A stretch of DNA of 64,000 bases from Choricystis sp. odSpoLacu1 (Eukaryota; Chlorophyta; Trebouxiophyceae): contig OY253662.1 of NCBI GenBank assembly GCA_958009055.1, forward strand, positions 310,001 to 374,000. The letters run 5' to 3'. Of the stretch, positions 9,965-25,230 are shown piece by piece. The position numbers and the translations under genes are program-made. Under the pieces are notes generated by a model. That model was given only the letters and a program-made list of their open reading frames with translations, had not been told where the DNA came from and made no database searches. The stretch's first letter is position 1, and each line of letters begins with the position of its first letter.

Positions 9965-12900
9965 ATGGCGCAACCGGCGTCGCCTGGCCGCCTGGTGGAC
10001 GAGCTCAGCCGCCGGCTGAGCGCGGCCACCGTGGACGACGTGAGTGTGTGTGTGTGTTTGTGTGTGTGGCATGTGTTTGTGTGTGGGGCAGGGGGGGCGT
10101 GGCCAAGCGTGGGCGCGGGCGGCGCGAGTCGAGGGGACCGCATTTTCGCCCTCACCGACCCTCGACCTTCGTTCCCCCACCCCACACAGGACCCACCCCC
10201 CCACGACGCCGACGATGACGCCCCCGCCGCCGTCTTCTTCTGCGACGCGCACCACGACCCGGGCGAACCCTCCACCTCGGCGTCCTCTTCCTCCGCGCTG
10301 ACCGCCCCGGCCGACGGGTCGCGCTGGCGCAAGCGCGAGCGCACGAAGACGACCGCCGTCGCCCTAGTGCTGTGCCTCAACATCGGGGTCGACCCCCCGG
10401 ATGTGGTGCGCATTTCTCCGTGCGCTCGCCTAGAGTGCTGGGTGGACCCTCTGTCCATGGCGCCCCCGAAAGCCTTGGAAACGGTGGGCAAAAACTTACA
10501 AGCCCAGTACGAGCGGTGGCAACCCCGCGCCCGGTACCGCATGCACCTGGACCCCACCCTGGACGACGTCAAGAAGCTGGCGACTGGGTGCAGGCGTGCA
10601 GCCAGGGGCGAGAGGGTTTTGTTCCACTACAACGGCCACGGCGTGCCGCGCCCCACCGCGAACGGCGAAGTGTGGGTCTTCAACAAGTCGTACACTCAAT
10701 ACATCCCGCTGTCGGTGTACGACTTGATGGCGTGGGTGGGGACGCCGTCCATCTACGTGCTGGACTGTGGGGCGGCGGGGTTGGTGGCTGCCTCGTTTCG
10801 CGCGTTTGCGGCGCAGAGAGCCGCGGAGCGTGGTGCCCCGCCGTCTGCCGACCCACTCGCCGACGCCATCCTCCTGGCCGCGTGTGGCGCGCATGAAGCG
10901 TTGCCCCAAACGCCCGACCTGCCGGCCGACGCGTTCACCGCGTGCTTGACGACCCCCATCAAGGTCGCGCTGAGGTGGCACGCGTCGCGCTCCCCCCTGG
11001 CCGCCGACGGTGTGACTCGCGACCTGGTCGACCGCATCCCCGGCAAAGCCACCGACCGGAAGACGCCCCTGGGTGAGCTCAATTGGGTGTTCACGGCGGT
11101 GACAGACACGATTGCGTGGAACGCGCTGCCGCGAGCACTGTTTGCGCGCCTCTTCCGTCAAGACTTGTTAGTCGCCTCCCTCTTCCGCAACTTCTTGCTG
11201 GCAGAGCGCGTCCTCAAGTCGGCTGGCGTGACGCCGAGGTCCCATCCCGCCCTGCCGCCGTGCGCGGGGCACCCGCTGTGGCTCGCGTGGGATGCTGCAG
11301 CCGACGCGTGCCTCCTCCAGCTCCCCTCCCTCCTGGCCGGCGGTGGTGAAGCCGCCTTCACGCCGTCACCCTTCTTTGCCGACCAGTTGACAGCGTTCGA
11401 ACTGTGGTTGGAGCGGACGGCGGCCGCGGGTGGCGGGGCGAGTGGCGGCGGCGCCGCGCGTGGTGGTGCCGCCTCGCGCTCCACCGCCCTCCCCCCGGGG
11501 ACCCGCCCCCCCGAACAACTGCCCATCGTCCTCCAAGTCCTGCTGTCCCAGGCGCATCGACTGCGTGCCCTTGCCCTGTTGGCCAGGTTCCTGGACCTGG
11601 GCGCGTGGGCGGTGGACCTGGCGCTGTCTGTTGGCATTTTTCCTTACGTTTTGAAATTGCTCCAAACCACTGCCGCCGACTTGCGAGGCACGTTGACCTT
11701 CATCTGGGCCAAAGTTTTGGCGCTGGATACATCCACTCAAGCCGACCTGGCCAAGGATGGGGGCCAACTGTACTTTGTGCGGCAACTGGACGCGCCTGAA
11801 GGTGAGGCGGCTGCAGCGGCGGCCGCTGCAGCGGTCGACTCTGGCCTGCCGCCGCCCCCACCCCCCCCCGGCTCCGCCGCCCGCGCCCACGCCGCCTTTG
11901 TGCTGGCCGCCATGTGCGACGGCCACCCCCGCGGCCGCGCCCTGTGCGCGTCGGCAGGCGTGCTGGAGATTCTGACGACTCGGCTCGCTGCGGCCGCTGT
12001 GCGCGGCCCTCCCCCTCCGCGCCGCCCTTCGCCCCAGCCGCCTTCTCTCGACCCCCTGCCCCCCGCCACCGGCGGCGTGGATGGCGATGCCGAGGGTGGC
12101 GATGCCCTGCTCCTCCAGTGGCTGGCCCTGGCGCTGGGCGCGTTGGTCGATGGTGCCCCCCCCGCTCGCCGCAGCGGCCGCCGACCGCGGCGCGCCCGCG
12201 GCACTCGCCTCGTTACTCCAGTGGGACGACCCCGAGACACGGGCGGCCGCCGTGTTTGCGTTGGGGCGGCTGGTGTGCCTGGATGATGCCGGCTTCCTGG
12301 CGGAGCATGCCGCATCGGCGGCGGCCGCGGCCGCGGCCACCGACGGAGGAGACCCCGACGCGCCTCTCCCGCCGCCCCCTCCCCCGCCCCCGCCTCCCCC
12401 CGTCGATGCAGCCGCCTGCGCCGCCGCTGAAGCCGCAGCCGCGGACGCCATCCTCACAGTCGCGGGGGATGGGTCCCCCCTGGTGAGGCGCGAGGTGGCC
12501 GCGTCACTGTCGCGCGTCGCGGCCGCGTGTGGCGCAGACGAGTGGGCGGCCGCCCTTTCCGCCGCCCCCCCCCGCCGGCGGCACGGCCGCCGCCGGCCGC
12601 ACCGACACGCTGGCCGCCAGAGTATTGACCGCCTTGGCCGCCCTGGCGGCCGACCCGGCGCCCGGGGTGGCGGCCGCCGCGGACGCCGCGCTGCGGGCAG
12701 CAGGCGTCGACGTCGAGCCGGTGCCGGGCGCCGTGGCGGCTCCCCCCCGCCCCCCACCTCCCACCCCCGGCATCGATGGCTCCGGCGGCGCCCGCGGTGG
12801 CTACGGCTCGGCAGGCGCCTCCGGTTCCGGGGTGGCGGGCACGTCTGGCGGGTCGAGGTGGAAGCCGCTGGCATGGCGCGCGGCCGCCGCCGCGGCCGTC

Positions 12901-14499
12901 GCGGCGGCCGACCGCGCGGCGGCCGCGGGCTCCTCTGTCCCGCGCGCGGGGTCGGCCGCTGGCTCCGCCCCGGGCTCGCCCGTGGGGTCGCCCCCCTCGC
13001 GCGTCCCACCCACCGCGTGGCCCCCCTTTGTGCTGCGCGCGTCGTCGGACGTGCCAGGGGAGGGCAGTGGCGGCGGCGCAGGGCGGTCGCCGTCGGACGA
13101 CCTCGCGACCGGCGGCACCCAGACCCCCCCCCCGCCCCCGCTCCCTCCTCTCCCGCCCTCCGCAGCCTACGCGGCCGCACGATCCAAGTTTTGCGCGCCC
13201 ATGCTGGCCCGGTCGGGCGCCGGGTGGGCGGGCGTCCCCCCCCCCGCGGGCAGGCCGCGCGACCCGGCGCTCACCGCCGCGCGGGAACGCGAGCGCGCCG
13301 CCGCGCGCGCCCAGTGTGGACGAGCCTACGCGGCCGGCGCCCGCGTCGTAGACACCGCCATCGTCAGCGTGGAGACGGGGGTGCCGGCGACGGAGGCGCT
13401 CGCGCTGCACCCGTTTCGCGCGGCGCTCGCGGCAGCCGGCGCGGACGGCGTGCTGCGCGTGTACGCCTCCCCCGCCGTGGGTGGCGAGGGCGGCGCCCCA
13501 GGCGTGGCCGCCCCCGCCTGCACCAACGCGTTTGCGCTGGATGGCCCCTCTGCCCCACCCGCCGCCGACGCGGCGCCACTCCCCGCTGCCGCCGCCGCTG
13601 CGCGCGCCGCCCGCCCGCGCGGCGCGCCCGCCCTCTTCCTGCTGAACGAGACTCACGCCTCTGTTTTGGTGGCGGGCGGGGCGGATGGTGCGGCGCGGGT
13701 GTGGCGCGACTGGTCGTTCCGGGGGGCGCAGCGGTTGGCGTCGGCGTGGCAGGCGGCGCCCCTGCTGCCCGAAGGCGGCGGCGGCGCCCCCACCACCACC
13801 ACCTACCTGCCCGCCTGCTACGCCCTGGACGCGGCCCGGGGCGGCCTGTACGCGGGAGGCGCGGGTGGTGGCGCCACCGTGGCGCTGTGGTCGCTGTCGG
13901 CAGAGCGGCGCGCGGCCACGCTGACCGCCACCCTCCCCGGTGCCCCCGCCGCCGCCGTCGCCCAGCTGGCGGTGGCGGCGGCCCCGGGTCCCCCCCTGGT
14001 GGCCGCCGGCCTGGGTGACGGCGCGGTGGTGTTGCTGGACGCGCGCGCGCCACGGTCCGCAGTGTGCTCAGTGCGCGCGCGCGCGACCCCGGCCCCCCTG
14101 GCCGGCCTGGTCGCCGGCCCGGGCGGCCGCCCCCACCAACTCGTCACCGCCTGCCCTACGGGCGAGCTGGCCTTCATCGACTGGCGCCGCGCGGGCGATG
14201 GCGCCCCCCCCGCCGTCGGCGTCACCGCCACCGTGGCTGCCCACTCCACGGGGGGTCTGTCCGCCCTGGCCGCCCACCCGCACGCCCCCCTGCTGGCCAC
14301 GGGCACCACGTCCCAAGTCGTCAAGCTGTGGTCGGCGAGCGGGGACCCACTGGGCACCGTGAGGGCGCATGGCCCCCTGCTGTCGGCGCACCCTGGGGCG
14401 GTGGCCGCCCTCGCCTTCCACCCGTACCGCGGCCTGCTGGCGTCGGCGGGGCGGGACCCGTTCATTGCCATCTTTCCGGTGGCGCCGGTGGGGAGGTGA
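9965..14499 (+). CDS. RPTOR: RAPTOR, regulatory subunit of TOR complex 1
   Basis: Scaffold of TORC1 that presents substrates to TOR kinase. Exon 1 9965-10039, exon 2 10190-14499; about 1,461 residues. The N-terminal RNC (caspase-like) domain is unmistakable: [53 protein letters not shown] and [25 protein letters not shown] follows, then HEAT repeats ([20 protein letters not shown]) and C-terminal WD40 repeats ending [16 protein letters not shown]. Coding frame shifts at two C runs (12156-12163 and 12565-12573), each between conserved parts of the same protein, so the gene is probably intact and the assembly short or long by a base. The intron carries a GT/TG tract. Confidence 0.93.
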
Positions 14500-14980
14500 A
14501 GAGAGAGAGAGAAGAGAGAGTTTGTGTGTGTTTCTTTCCGACGTTTTTGTTTGTTTGTTTGTTTCCTTTTTTTGTGAACTCGACACAGGGGAGCGGTGTT
14601 AACATTTGCGTCCTCTCTTTTCAAGGGCAGCACGGGCAGAGGAGGTGAACGCATGCGCTGGAAAAAAAAAAGGAAAAACAAACACAACACAACACGCCCC
14701 TCTGGCCAGCCTCAATTTTTTCACGGCACCGCCTCTTTTCGCGCGCCCACTTTGCACAACCCCGGGCCCCGGGCCCCGGGCCCCGCCCCCCGATCAACAG
14801 CGCAGCAGGCACACGCACACAGTGTGTGTGGGTGCCACACGCAGGAAGAAAGCCACATCTCCCAGCGTGGTGCGCGCACGTTAAAACCGGGCAGCAAAAA
14901 AAACGCGGGGGGGGGGGGTCGCGCGCGGACGCACTGAGCCCGCGCGTGCTTCTTTCTCTCATCACCCCCCACAACCACGC
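14500..14980. other. convergent intergenic region, RAPTOR / alpha-tubulin
   Basis: About 480 bp between the TGA of RAPTOR and the TGA of alpha-tubulin. It contains GA and GTTT tracts, a short tandem GGGCCCC repeat at about 14763-14789, and poly-A and poly-G runs near 14898-14918. It should hold two 3' UTRs and polyadenylation signals. No gene was recognised. Confidence 0.45.
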
Positions 14981-16728
<1,748 letters not shown>

Positions 16729-17018
16729 GGTTTGGGCTTGTGTTTGTGTGCGTGTGTGAAAGAAAGGAAGGCGAAGGAGGCAGGAAGGCTCGTCTGGCAA
16801 ACGGCGATGAGGGGCCGAGAGAAGACGAGAGGACGGGGGTGTGAAAGAGCGACGGCTATTCGCACAAAAAAAAAACAGGCAAGTCCACGCAGCCTGCGCA
16901 CCTCTCGCACCGCTGGCGCGTCTGCTTGTGGTCGCGCCGCCCATCGCAGGGCGTCACCCACGCCCCACGCTGCCCGGGGCGAGGGAGGCCGCGCCGTCCT
17001 TGAAATTGGCTAGCACAC

Positions 17019-18543
17019 ATGCCGGCCGCGCGGCAGCCGGCCGCCTCCTCTTCCTTACCTCTCACATCCGACGCGTCCGTCTATGTGACTGGACCCGCCA
17101 CCGTCACTGTTAGCCGGGGCCGCGGCTGGACGGGGGGGTGGCACGTGCCCGCGGGCGCGTCGGTCGACGTGCCGCCCGGTGCGGTCGCCACGTTTGAGCC
17201 CACTCCTTTAGACGCTGACGATGTGCCGCGGTCTGCAGACGCAGACACGAGGTGTGTGAGTGTCACGCCGCCTGACGCGGCCTGCACAGCCCCCCCGCCG
17301 CGTGCGCCGTTGCCGCTGCCGCCCGCGTGGCGTGCGGCGGCAGCGTCTTTTGCGGCTGCTGTGACAGCGGCGGCAGACGCCAACACACGCTCACCGTGTG
17401 TGGCCATAGTGGGCCCCAAAGGGGTGGGCAAGTCGACGCTGGCGCGGCTGCTGGCCAACGAAGCGCTGAGTGCGGCCGCGGCACACGCGGCCACCCACCT
17501 TCACTCTGGCCGGCCCGCGGCCATCGTGTGGCTGGACGGCGACTGTGGTCAACCCGAGTTCACGCCGCCGGGGTTAGTGAGTGGGCACACGCTCACACAA
17601 CCAGTTGTGGGGCTGCCGCCGTCCCACGCGCGCGCGCCGAGCGCATCGTTTTTCGTTGGCGCCCCGTCTCCCGGCCCCTGTCCGGCACGCTACGCCGCGT
17701 GTGCGGCCGCTCTGGTTGACTGGCACACACGCGAGTGCGAGCCCGGGGTGGCTGCCACCATTGTCAACACGCACGGCTGGGTGCGGGGAGCAGGTCTGGA
17801 TGCAACCGCGGCCCTGCTGTCCCCACTCGCCCCCACCCACATTCTGGTGCTGGTATCCCCCAACCCCCGGCGCAACGCGCCCCCTGCGCCCTGGTGGGGG
17901 CCACGGGAGGCGGGGGGCGCTGCCACCCCCGCCGTCGCCACACTGGCCGCGGCGGAGTGGGGCGGCGCCTATCTTGCTCCCGACGACAGCGCCGACCCTC
18001 GAGCCTCTCCCTGGCTGCCGTTTGTGCGGGCGGCGGCAGGGTTGGCGCCCGCATCCACTGCCTCGCTGGCCGCCTCGTTGGCAGAGGCGGCGGCCGCGCT
18101 GGCGGCCGCGCGCCCGCGGCTTGCGCCTTTAGACGCGCTCCCCCTCGCCTTTGTGGGGGGAGGGGTGGATACACCGCCCCCCGACCAAGCTCTGCGCGTC
18201 GTCAATTGTGGCGTGGTGGCGCTGGCGACTGGACGAGACGGGCGGAGTGGCGGCGGCCCCCGCGCGCGTCATCGGCTTAGCGATCGTGCGCAGCGTCGAC
18301 GCGGCGCGCGGCCCCGCCGGCACGCTGCACCTGCTGACGTCTGTGTCAGAGTCCGACCTCAGCCATGTGGCAGAACTGCAGGCGGGTGCGCTGGAGATGC
18401 CTCCCGCCATGCTTGCCGGGGGGGGCGGCATCGCGGCATCCCCCTACCTGGCCCCCTGGTGTTTAACCGCGGCCGGGGGCAGTGGCGGCCGGGCGGCGCG
18501 GTCGCGTAATGACCTGCCGCGCGCGGGGCAGCAGGCACGGTAG
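17019..18543 (+). CDS. GRC3: GRC3/NOL9 polynucleotide 5'-hydroxyl kinase
   Basis: Nucleolar kinase that phosphorylates 5'-OH ends during ITS2 removal in rRNA processing. Walker A VGPKGVGKSTLARLLANE is at residues 129-146, followed by the clasp/Walker-B-like motif WLDGDCGQPEFTPPGLVS, which is close to the LDLDPGQPEFTPPG signature of this family. A CLP1-like C-terminal beta domain reads LGLAIVRSVDA-type sequence and ends near LTAAGGSGGR. Length about 507 residues, stop TAG. The frame shifts by one base near 18224-18230 (GVVALA to DETGGVAAAPARVIGLAI), not in a homopolymer; both sides are family-like, so I treat it as an indel. Divergent from alpha-tubulin, with 290 bp between starts. Confidence 0.85.
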
Positions 18544-18645
18544 AAGAGAGGGAGGAGGTTTGTTTGTTTTTCGGTTCTCAGTCGTAAAAAAAAACATTCT
18601 TTCACTAAAATCAAAGCCATTTTGCTTGTACAGCATTCTCTCTAA

Positions 18646-19391
18646 CTAAAGTGGCAGCCCGCCCTGCGACCGTACCGACCCGGGGCCGCCGGCGCCACCG
18701 CCACCGTCGCGCGATCCTGTCAACTCGACACTCACCCCACCACCCTCCTTGCCACCCGCAGCTCCCGCCACGCCCGCGGCAGCCGCCGCCGCTGCCCGCC
18801 TCAACGCCGCCCCCAGAGGGATGTCGGCCAGCTCGCGCTGCAGGCAGACCCACTCCGACCCCGCGGCCGCGCCCCGCGCAGCCAGCCGCGTTGACGACCC
18901 ACCAGGCCGCGGTGCGGGGGAAGCCGCCTACCACGCAACACAGCACCAGGTGGATGCCGTACAGCGTGGTGGTGAAATCGAGGCACTTTTTGGCGCGCTC
19001 CACGAGCGCGGCGACCGCGACCGCAGCGCCCAACGCGGCAGCCGCGTTCGCGACGACCGCCATCCACCCCGTGAACGAGCCAAAGTCCATCTTGGAGGAG
19101 GAGAAGACGTGGGCCAGGGTGACGCCGCCGTCGCCGGCGTAGGGGCCTGTGGGGGGGGTCGGGGCGGAAGGAGGGCGGTCGCATCGGTTTTTCGATTCGG
19201 CGATGCGGTGGTGTCACGCTCTCTGCCCCTCACCCCTCTCTCACGCCGCCCACAGCACGACCACACACACACAACCACGCACCCACAAGCACCGCCAGCA
19301 GCGCCCCCAGCAGCGCGTAGAAGGCGGCCTGCAGCGCCACGATCTGGGCGAGGATGACGGCGGGGTCCCACACGTAGGCGCCGCGCCACAT
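18646..19391 (-). CDS. SYS1: SYS1-like Golgi membrane protein
   Basis: Multi-pass Golgi protein that recruits the Arl3/ARFRP1 GTPase. Exon 1 19391-19283 reads MWRGAYVWDPAVILAQIVAL, matching the SYS1 start (YVWDP..I..QI). Exon 2 19146-18646 begins GPYAGDGGVTLAHVFSSSKM. Four hydrophobic segments are seen: in exon 1; MAVVANAAAALGAAVAVAAL; after KKCLDFT; and WWVVNAAG. The motif RAKKCLDFTTTLYGIHLVLC and the C-terminal RELADIPLG (compare R.EL..IPL in the family) support the call. A one-base frame change lies near 18860-18885 between NAAGC and SEWVCLQREL. The tail after IPLG is longer than usual and Gly-rich; stop TAG. Confidence 0.82.
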
Positions 19392-19549
19392 GGTGTGTGG
19401 TGGTCGTGGAAGGGAGTGGAGCGTGGGATGAGTGGAGAGAGAGAGAGAGGAGGCGGGCGCACAACGCGCACAGCGATGCTCTCTTCGAAACCCGCTCGCT
19501 TTGTGTCTTCGTTTTCAGAGCCACTCTCCCCCTCTCTCCTCTCTCTCCT

Positions 19550-22500
19550 CTACCCCCCCCACGCGCTCTGGCAGTGCGGGCACGCCGCCGCCCGCGCGCT
19601 GGACCTGAACCACTTGAACAGGCAGGCGCCGTGGAACCGTTTGCCGCACGTGCGGCACGCGTGGCGGGGTAGGCCGCCCCCGCCTGCGGTCGCGACGACG
19701 CTGTAGCAGATGAGGCACTCCTCCACCCCGGCAAACTCGCGGGCCACGTTGGCCCGCCACAGGTGGACGGCTCCCGCCAGGCCTCCATTCTGGGCGCGCA
19801 GTAAGGCGGCGGCGGACAGCAGCCAGCGGCGGACGCGGGCGTCTGGGACGCCGACCGCGCGGCGCACGTCGACCGACGCGCCGCGCAGGGGCCAGGATGC
19901 AGGCAGCTTGACCACGAGCTCGAGTGAAGCACCGTCGTCAACCTCCAGGACGGCCACCGCTTCGCGGGCGGCGGGGGACACGCGCACCGTGAAGCCAGCG
20001 AGGCCGTCGGCAGGGGCGTCTGGTGCGCCGCGCGTCGCGGCCACGGCGGCCGCCAACTCGCCATCGATCAGGGGCCCACTCTCCACGGCGGCGGCATACT
20101 TTTCGATGGAGGACGCCAGGCCGCGCGACCCCACGGCCGCAAACCAAGACCGCGAGGAGGCGGGCAGCAGGCGCAGCGCGGCGCGGAACAGGGGGGCGCC
20201 GCCGCGCGCGCCGCCCACGTCGCCGCGCGCGGCCGCGATCGCGCCAGACAGCGTCCAGGCTGTGTCGGTGGAGGCGCCGGCCGCACGGGAAGCTGCAGCC
20301 GCTGCAGCTGCGGCGGCTGGGGCGGCGGCGCGCGCGCGCGCGCGGCGCGCGCGGCGCCTCCCCGCGATGCTGCCGCCGCTGCGTCGAGCGGGAGGTCGGC
20401 CGCGACACCGTCCAGCACACACGCCAGACCGCCATCCACCGCGTGCAGGGCGGCTGCCAGGGCGGTGCGCTCGGGCGATCCTGGTGGATCGGACTCCAAG
20501 CGGGCCAGGGTGAGCGCCCACGCAGCGCGCAGCGCGGGCGGTGGCGGCGGGGCGGGCGACGCGCGCCCGCCGCGCGCGGCACGTGCGCGCGTCGCGGCCG
20601 ACAGCACGGCCGCCAGCTCGGGGCGCAGGCCAGCGGATTCGAGGGCGCTGGCACCACCGTCATCCACGGCGGCGGCGGCGCCGTCGTCAGAGTCGTAGCC
20701 AGAGGACGCGCCGTCGTCGCCATCAACCGGAACGACGACCGCCGCCGCGCGGGGCAGCAACGGCGCCGACGCCAGGAACGCGACCGCTCCCGCGCGCGCG
20801 GCGGGGGTCGACGTGGTCAGTGCCAGGGCGGCGGCCGCCGCAAACGCGTCCACGCCTGTGTCTGCGCCCCAGGCGTCGGCTTCTGCTGCTGCAGCGCCCG
20901 CGCCCGCGCCACGATCCATGGTGGCCACCTCTGCCAGGGCGCCTCCCGCAGCCGCCCAGGCGGCGGGAGCGGCGTCAAACCAGGTGGAAGCAGCGGTGGC
21001 GGCTGGCCCGCCGGCCGCGGCGGCCGCGGCTGCGACCGCACCGGCTGCCAGGGCGAGCCGCGCGGCGTCACTCAGCGCGTCGCGCCACCCATCGGGTTGA
21101 GGGGTGGCGGCTGCACCTCCACCACCAAACATCACCAGCTGGGCTTCAAACGCGGCTCCCCACGCGTCCGTGCCGCCAGGTAGAGGGTGCGCGCGCAGGG
21201 CGGCTGCCACGGGCGCGCCCGCGGCACGGCGCGCAGCCAGCGCGGGCGCGCCGCCGCCCGCGGCCAGCGGCCTCAGAATCTCAAACGCGGCTGCGGGGGG
21301 GGCGTCCGCGGCAGCAGGGCCGGCCAGGGCGCGAGCCGCGCCGACTGCAGCGGCGGTAGTGGCTTCCGCCGCGGACTCTGCCGCTGCGCCTGCCGCTACC
21401 ACGCCGGTGCGCACGCGCCGCACCAGCAGTGGCCACGCGTCGGGCGGCACATCTTCTGCCGCATACCGGTGCAAAGCAGCCACGAGGGCCGCCAGAGTAG
21501 CGGGAATGTCGTCGTCGGCGTCGGGGGCGGCGGCTGGTGTGGGCAGCGGCGCAGGCGCGGCCACGACGCCGCCGCTGCCGTCTGCGCGCACGGCCGCGGC
21601 GGCTGCTGCGGCCGCCGCCCGTTCGCCCACCAGCTGACGCATGACGCATGCCACCAGGGCGGTGCGTTCTCGTGGGTCGGCGACCGCGCCCTCGGCCGCG
21701 TCCAGAGGCAGTGCGGCCGCGACGCCACGCGCCGCTGCCAGCGCGGCCGAGCGCTCGCTGCCCACTGCCTGCGCCAGCGGCGGCGCCGCATCAACGTCGG
21801 CCAGCAGCTTGAGCGTAAGGTCAGGCAGGCCACTGGCCGCCAGGCCGTCGCACCCCGCCCCCCGGAACGCGGCTGCGATGGGCGGCAGCGCGGCGCGCAG
21901 CGCGCTGCCCGCGGCCAGCGCGGGCGCAACGCGGTCGCCAAATAGCGCCCTGGCCGCCGCGCTGGCGGGGCCGTCCGCTTCTGTGAGGGAGGTGAGCAGG
22001 CGTGCGAGTGCGGCCGCCGCTCCGGGAGCTGCTGCGTCGGCCGCCAGAGAGTCGAGCACGGCTGCTGCTGCGCATCCGCCGGCAGCCGCGTTGTCCGCCA
22101 AAGACGCGACCACGGCCGCTGCCGACCGGCGGTCCGGCGCATGAGACAGCAGGAACGCGATTGCGCACGTTGCCAGCGGCGATTCGGCGTCCACCAGGGC
22201 GGCAGGCCCCAGCGCGGATGCCAGCGCGTTTGCCGCGCGCGCAGTCGCGCGCGCGTCTCCGCTAGCAGCACGCAGCACCGCCTCTACCACGGGCGAGGCC
22301 GGCGCCGCCTCCAGGGCGGCAGCAGCCCGGGCTGCCGCCGCGGCCGGCCAGCCGCGCCGCCGGGAGGAGGCTGCATCGGCGGCGGGGCGGGCGAGGGCGG
22401 ACGCGAGCGCGGCGGCGGCAGACGGGGGCAGGTCGGCAGACGCCAGGCGGCCGCCGCCCGCCCAGGCCGCAATGGCGGCTTCAGCAGCGGTGGAGGACGC

Positions 22501-25230
22501 GGAGGATGCTGACGAGGAGGGAGAGGAGGCGTCGTCGTCTTCATCGTCGTCGGATGAAGAGGAGGCAGAAGGAGCAGAGAGCGACGCGGTATCGGCGTCG
22601 CTCGCGTCGCTCGCTGTCTCCTCCCCCCGCTCCACCACGCCACCTCCCGCGGCGCAGGCCGCATCCAGCAGTGCAGCCGCAGCAGCCCCAGCCCCGGCGC
22701 GCAGGTTGTCGCCATCGTCCAGCAGCACGATGCGCCGGGCGAGTGCGGCGCCGACTGCGGCCGCCGCGCCGTCTGCGCGTGCGTCCACGGCGGCCGCCAG
22801 GCCGTGCAGCACAGCGTCCACCGCGGTGCTGGACACAGTGTCACATGCCAGGAGGGAGGCGAGGGCGGGCGGGGCTGATGGGTCGGCCAGGCCGGCGACT
22901 GCAAGGTCGCGGGCAGCGGCATCGACGGACGGTGAGCGCCAACGGTCAGCGATGCCCGCACCGGCTTCCGCCAGCGCGTCCGCCAGCAGGCCCACGATGC
23001 GGGGGTCATCCACCGCATGTTTTGACACCATTTCGCGCCACACGGCGGCGCCAGTGTCGCCCACCGCCGCGGCTGCTGCCACCACAACGCGTGCGTGCGC
23101 CGCAGCGACGGGGCCGCCGCGCGGGCCGGCCAGCAGGGCGTCCGCCGCGGCGGCCGGGTCCAGGGACGCGGTGGCATCGCCGCCACCGTCGGCCGAGGCA
23201 GCGTCCGGCGCGGCCGCGATCAACGTGGCCAACAGCGACGCGGCGGCCGCGGGTGCGGCGCCACGCTGGGCGGCGGGCAGCAGGGGGCGCGCCAGCGCGG
23301 CCGCCACGCGGTCACCCCCCGGGTGGCGCAGGAAGGTGGTAGCCAGCTCGCCCGCGGGCGCGTAGGGTTCGTCGCCCGGGCCGACGGTGCTGTCGGCCAG
23401 GGCGGCTGCAAGTGCGGCTGAGGCAGCGTCAGCAACCACGCTCACCACTGCGGCCCACGCCCAGGCGGGGTTGCCGTCTCGGCGGGCGTCGTCGCCGATG
23501 GCCAGCACCAGGTCCAGGGCGGACCCCCCCCCGGGGGCCAGGGCGGCGGGGACGAGGGAGGTGGCAAGGGAGCCTTGCTCAAACAGGGCAGATCGCACTG
23601 CCGCCTCCCCTCCCACCGCGGCGGCATGCGTTACCGCCCAGCGCAGCCCCTCCCGCAGCGCGGTGCCGGCTGCCGTGACGGCGGCGGGCAGGCCTGTCGC
23701 TGCGAGGGCCCCCGCGGCTGTAGCGTCAAGCAGGCGTGCGAGGGACCGCGCGCCCGCTGGCAGCAGCGCCGCCGGCGGCGCCATCGCCAACAACGGCAGC
23801 AGGCCGCGGTGCGCGGCATCAGAGGACGTCGGCGCGGCCAGGGCGGCCGCCAGCTTGGGCAGGACGAGGGAAGAGGCGTCGACGGTGGCCCACACGGTGG
23901 CGGGGGCGGCGCGGGTCAGGCGCAGGGCAGCATCCCAGGCAGCGCCCGCGACGCCTGCATCGCGCTCGCCCAGGGACGCGAGCACGGGGGGGGCGAGAGA
24001 AGAAGCTGAGTCGGCTACGGCGGCCGGGGAGGCGGCGGCCAGAGCGGCGACGGCACGCAGCGCGGCCGCTCGCACGGTGGGCGGCGACCGCGGCGCCAGC
24101 GACGCGGCCAGCAGGGTGCGGCCGCCCCCCTTGTCGGCGGCCACAGGGGCGGGGGAGGGCGCCCCCGCCGCCGCTGCAGCGGCCGCCTTGACGGCGGCTT
24201 TGCGGGAGGCACGGGACAGGGGGTGGGCGGGCGCGTCGGGGGCGGCAGCGGGCGAGGCCGCGCCACAACCAACATCCACGCCGCACGCCAGCAACGCAAT
24301 GACAGCACGCGCAGCCGCTTGTGCACCATCCTCATCCACGCCCCGCGCCTCCAGCAGAGCGGCGGCAGCCCGCAGCGCGGCCGCGCGCGCGCGCGCGCGC
24401 CACGAGCCGCAAGCTCCTCCTCCCCATCGCGCGCCGGGTCGCCCACGTCGTCGGGCGCGCCCCGCGCGGCGCGGGTCAGGTAGTCGCACACTTCTTCAGA
24501 CGCGTGGGCCAGGGCGCGCGCGGATTTGTCGGGGGTGGGGAACGCGCGGCGCCAGCCGGTTGTTGCCACAGCCGCGACGTCGCTCGCGTCGTCGTGGCAC
24601 GCCAGCCACCACGGCCCCGCCACCGACCGCACGTGGGGGCCGGCTCCCCGGCCCGCTGCATCCACCACGGCGTCCAGGGCGCGGGCGGCTTCCAGGCGCA
24701 CGCCGCGGTCGCCGTCGACGACGAGGCGCGGGAGCGCGGCCGCGAGCGGGGGCAGCACGGACACCGCGTCCTCGGGGAGGCGCCCACCTGCCACCGCATC
24801 TCGCAGAGAGCGCAACGCTTTGGCCCGGGTGGCCGGGTCGCGCTTGGCCAGGCGGCGCAGGTGGAGGTCTAGGTCGGGTGGAGGGGGCGGAGGAGGCGCG
24901 CCGACGCCGCGCGCGCGGGGCGCGGACGAGGGGGCGGCGTCCGTGGTTGTGGGTGCATCGTCTGCGATTCTTTGAGCGCCGACAAAGCTGTGTGTGAGGG
25001 GGAGGAAAAGAGGGGGTTATGGGGGCGGGTGGGTCGGGACTGGAGCCGTCGAGCCATTGAGACACCGCCGCCTGCTCGCGCCTGCCTGCCCCATCTCTTT
25101 GTCTGTACACTTTCACGCACAACCCACACACACACACTCACCCGCCAAACCCGACGGCAGCCGCCGCGCCGTCTCCAGCCAGCGCCGCGGCGCGAGCGGC
25201 GCTGGCGCCGGTGCCTCGCCGGGGCGGCAT
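19550..25230 (-). CDS. LTN1: Listerin, E3 ubiquitin ligase of ribosome quality control
   Basis: Marks nascent chains on stalled 60S subunits for degradation. Exon 1 25230-25142 encodes MPPRRGTGASAARAAALAG and continues to GFGG; exon 2 24987-19550 starts FVGAQRIADD. Total about 1,841 residues, close to animal and yeast Listerin. The N-terminus has LRRLAKRDPATRAKALRSLRD, the conserved start of the HEAT array; the middle is a long Ala-rich HEAT/ARM solenoid. The C-terminal RWD region precedes a C4HC3-type RING: CLICYSVV, then HACRTCGKRFHGACLFKWF and CPHCQSAW. Frame shifts at two (CG)n microsatellites (about 24383-24402 and 20329-20352) while family features continue on both sides, so these look like repeat-length errors. 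Stop TAG. Confidence 0.92.

Noticed and set aside
10040..10189. GT/TG-rich tract as a regulatory repeat
   Set aside because: It lies inside the first RAPTOR intron, directly after the donor, and such simple repeats are common in introns here.
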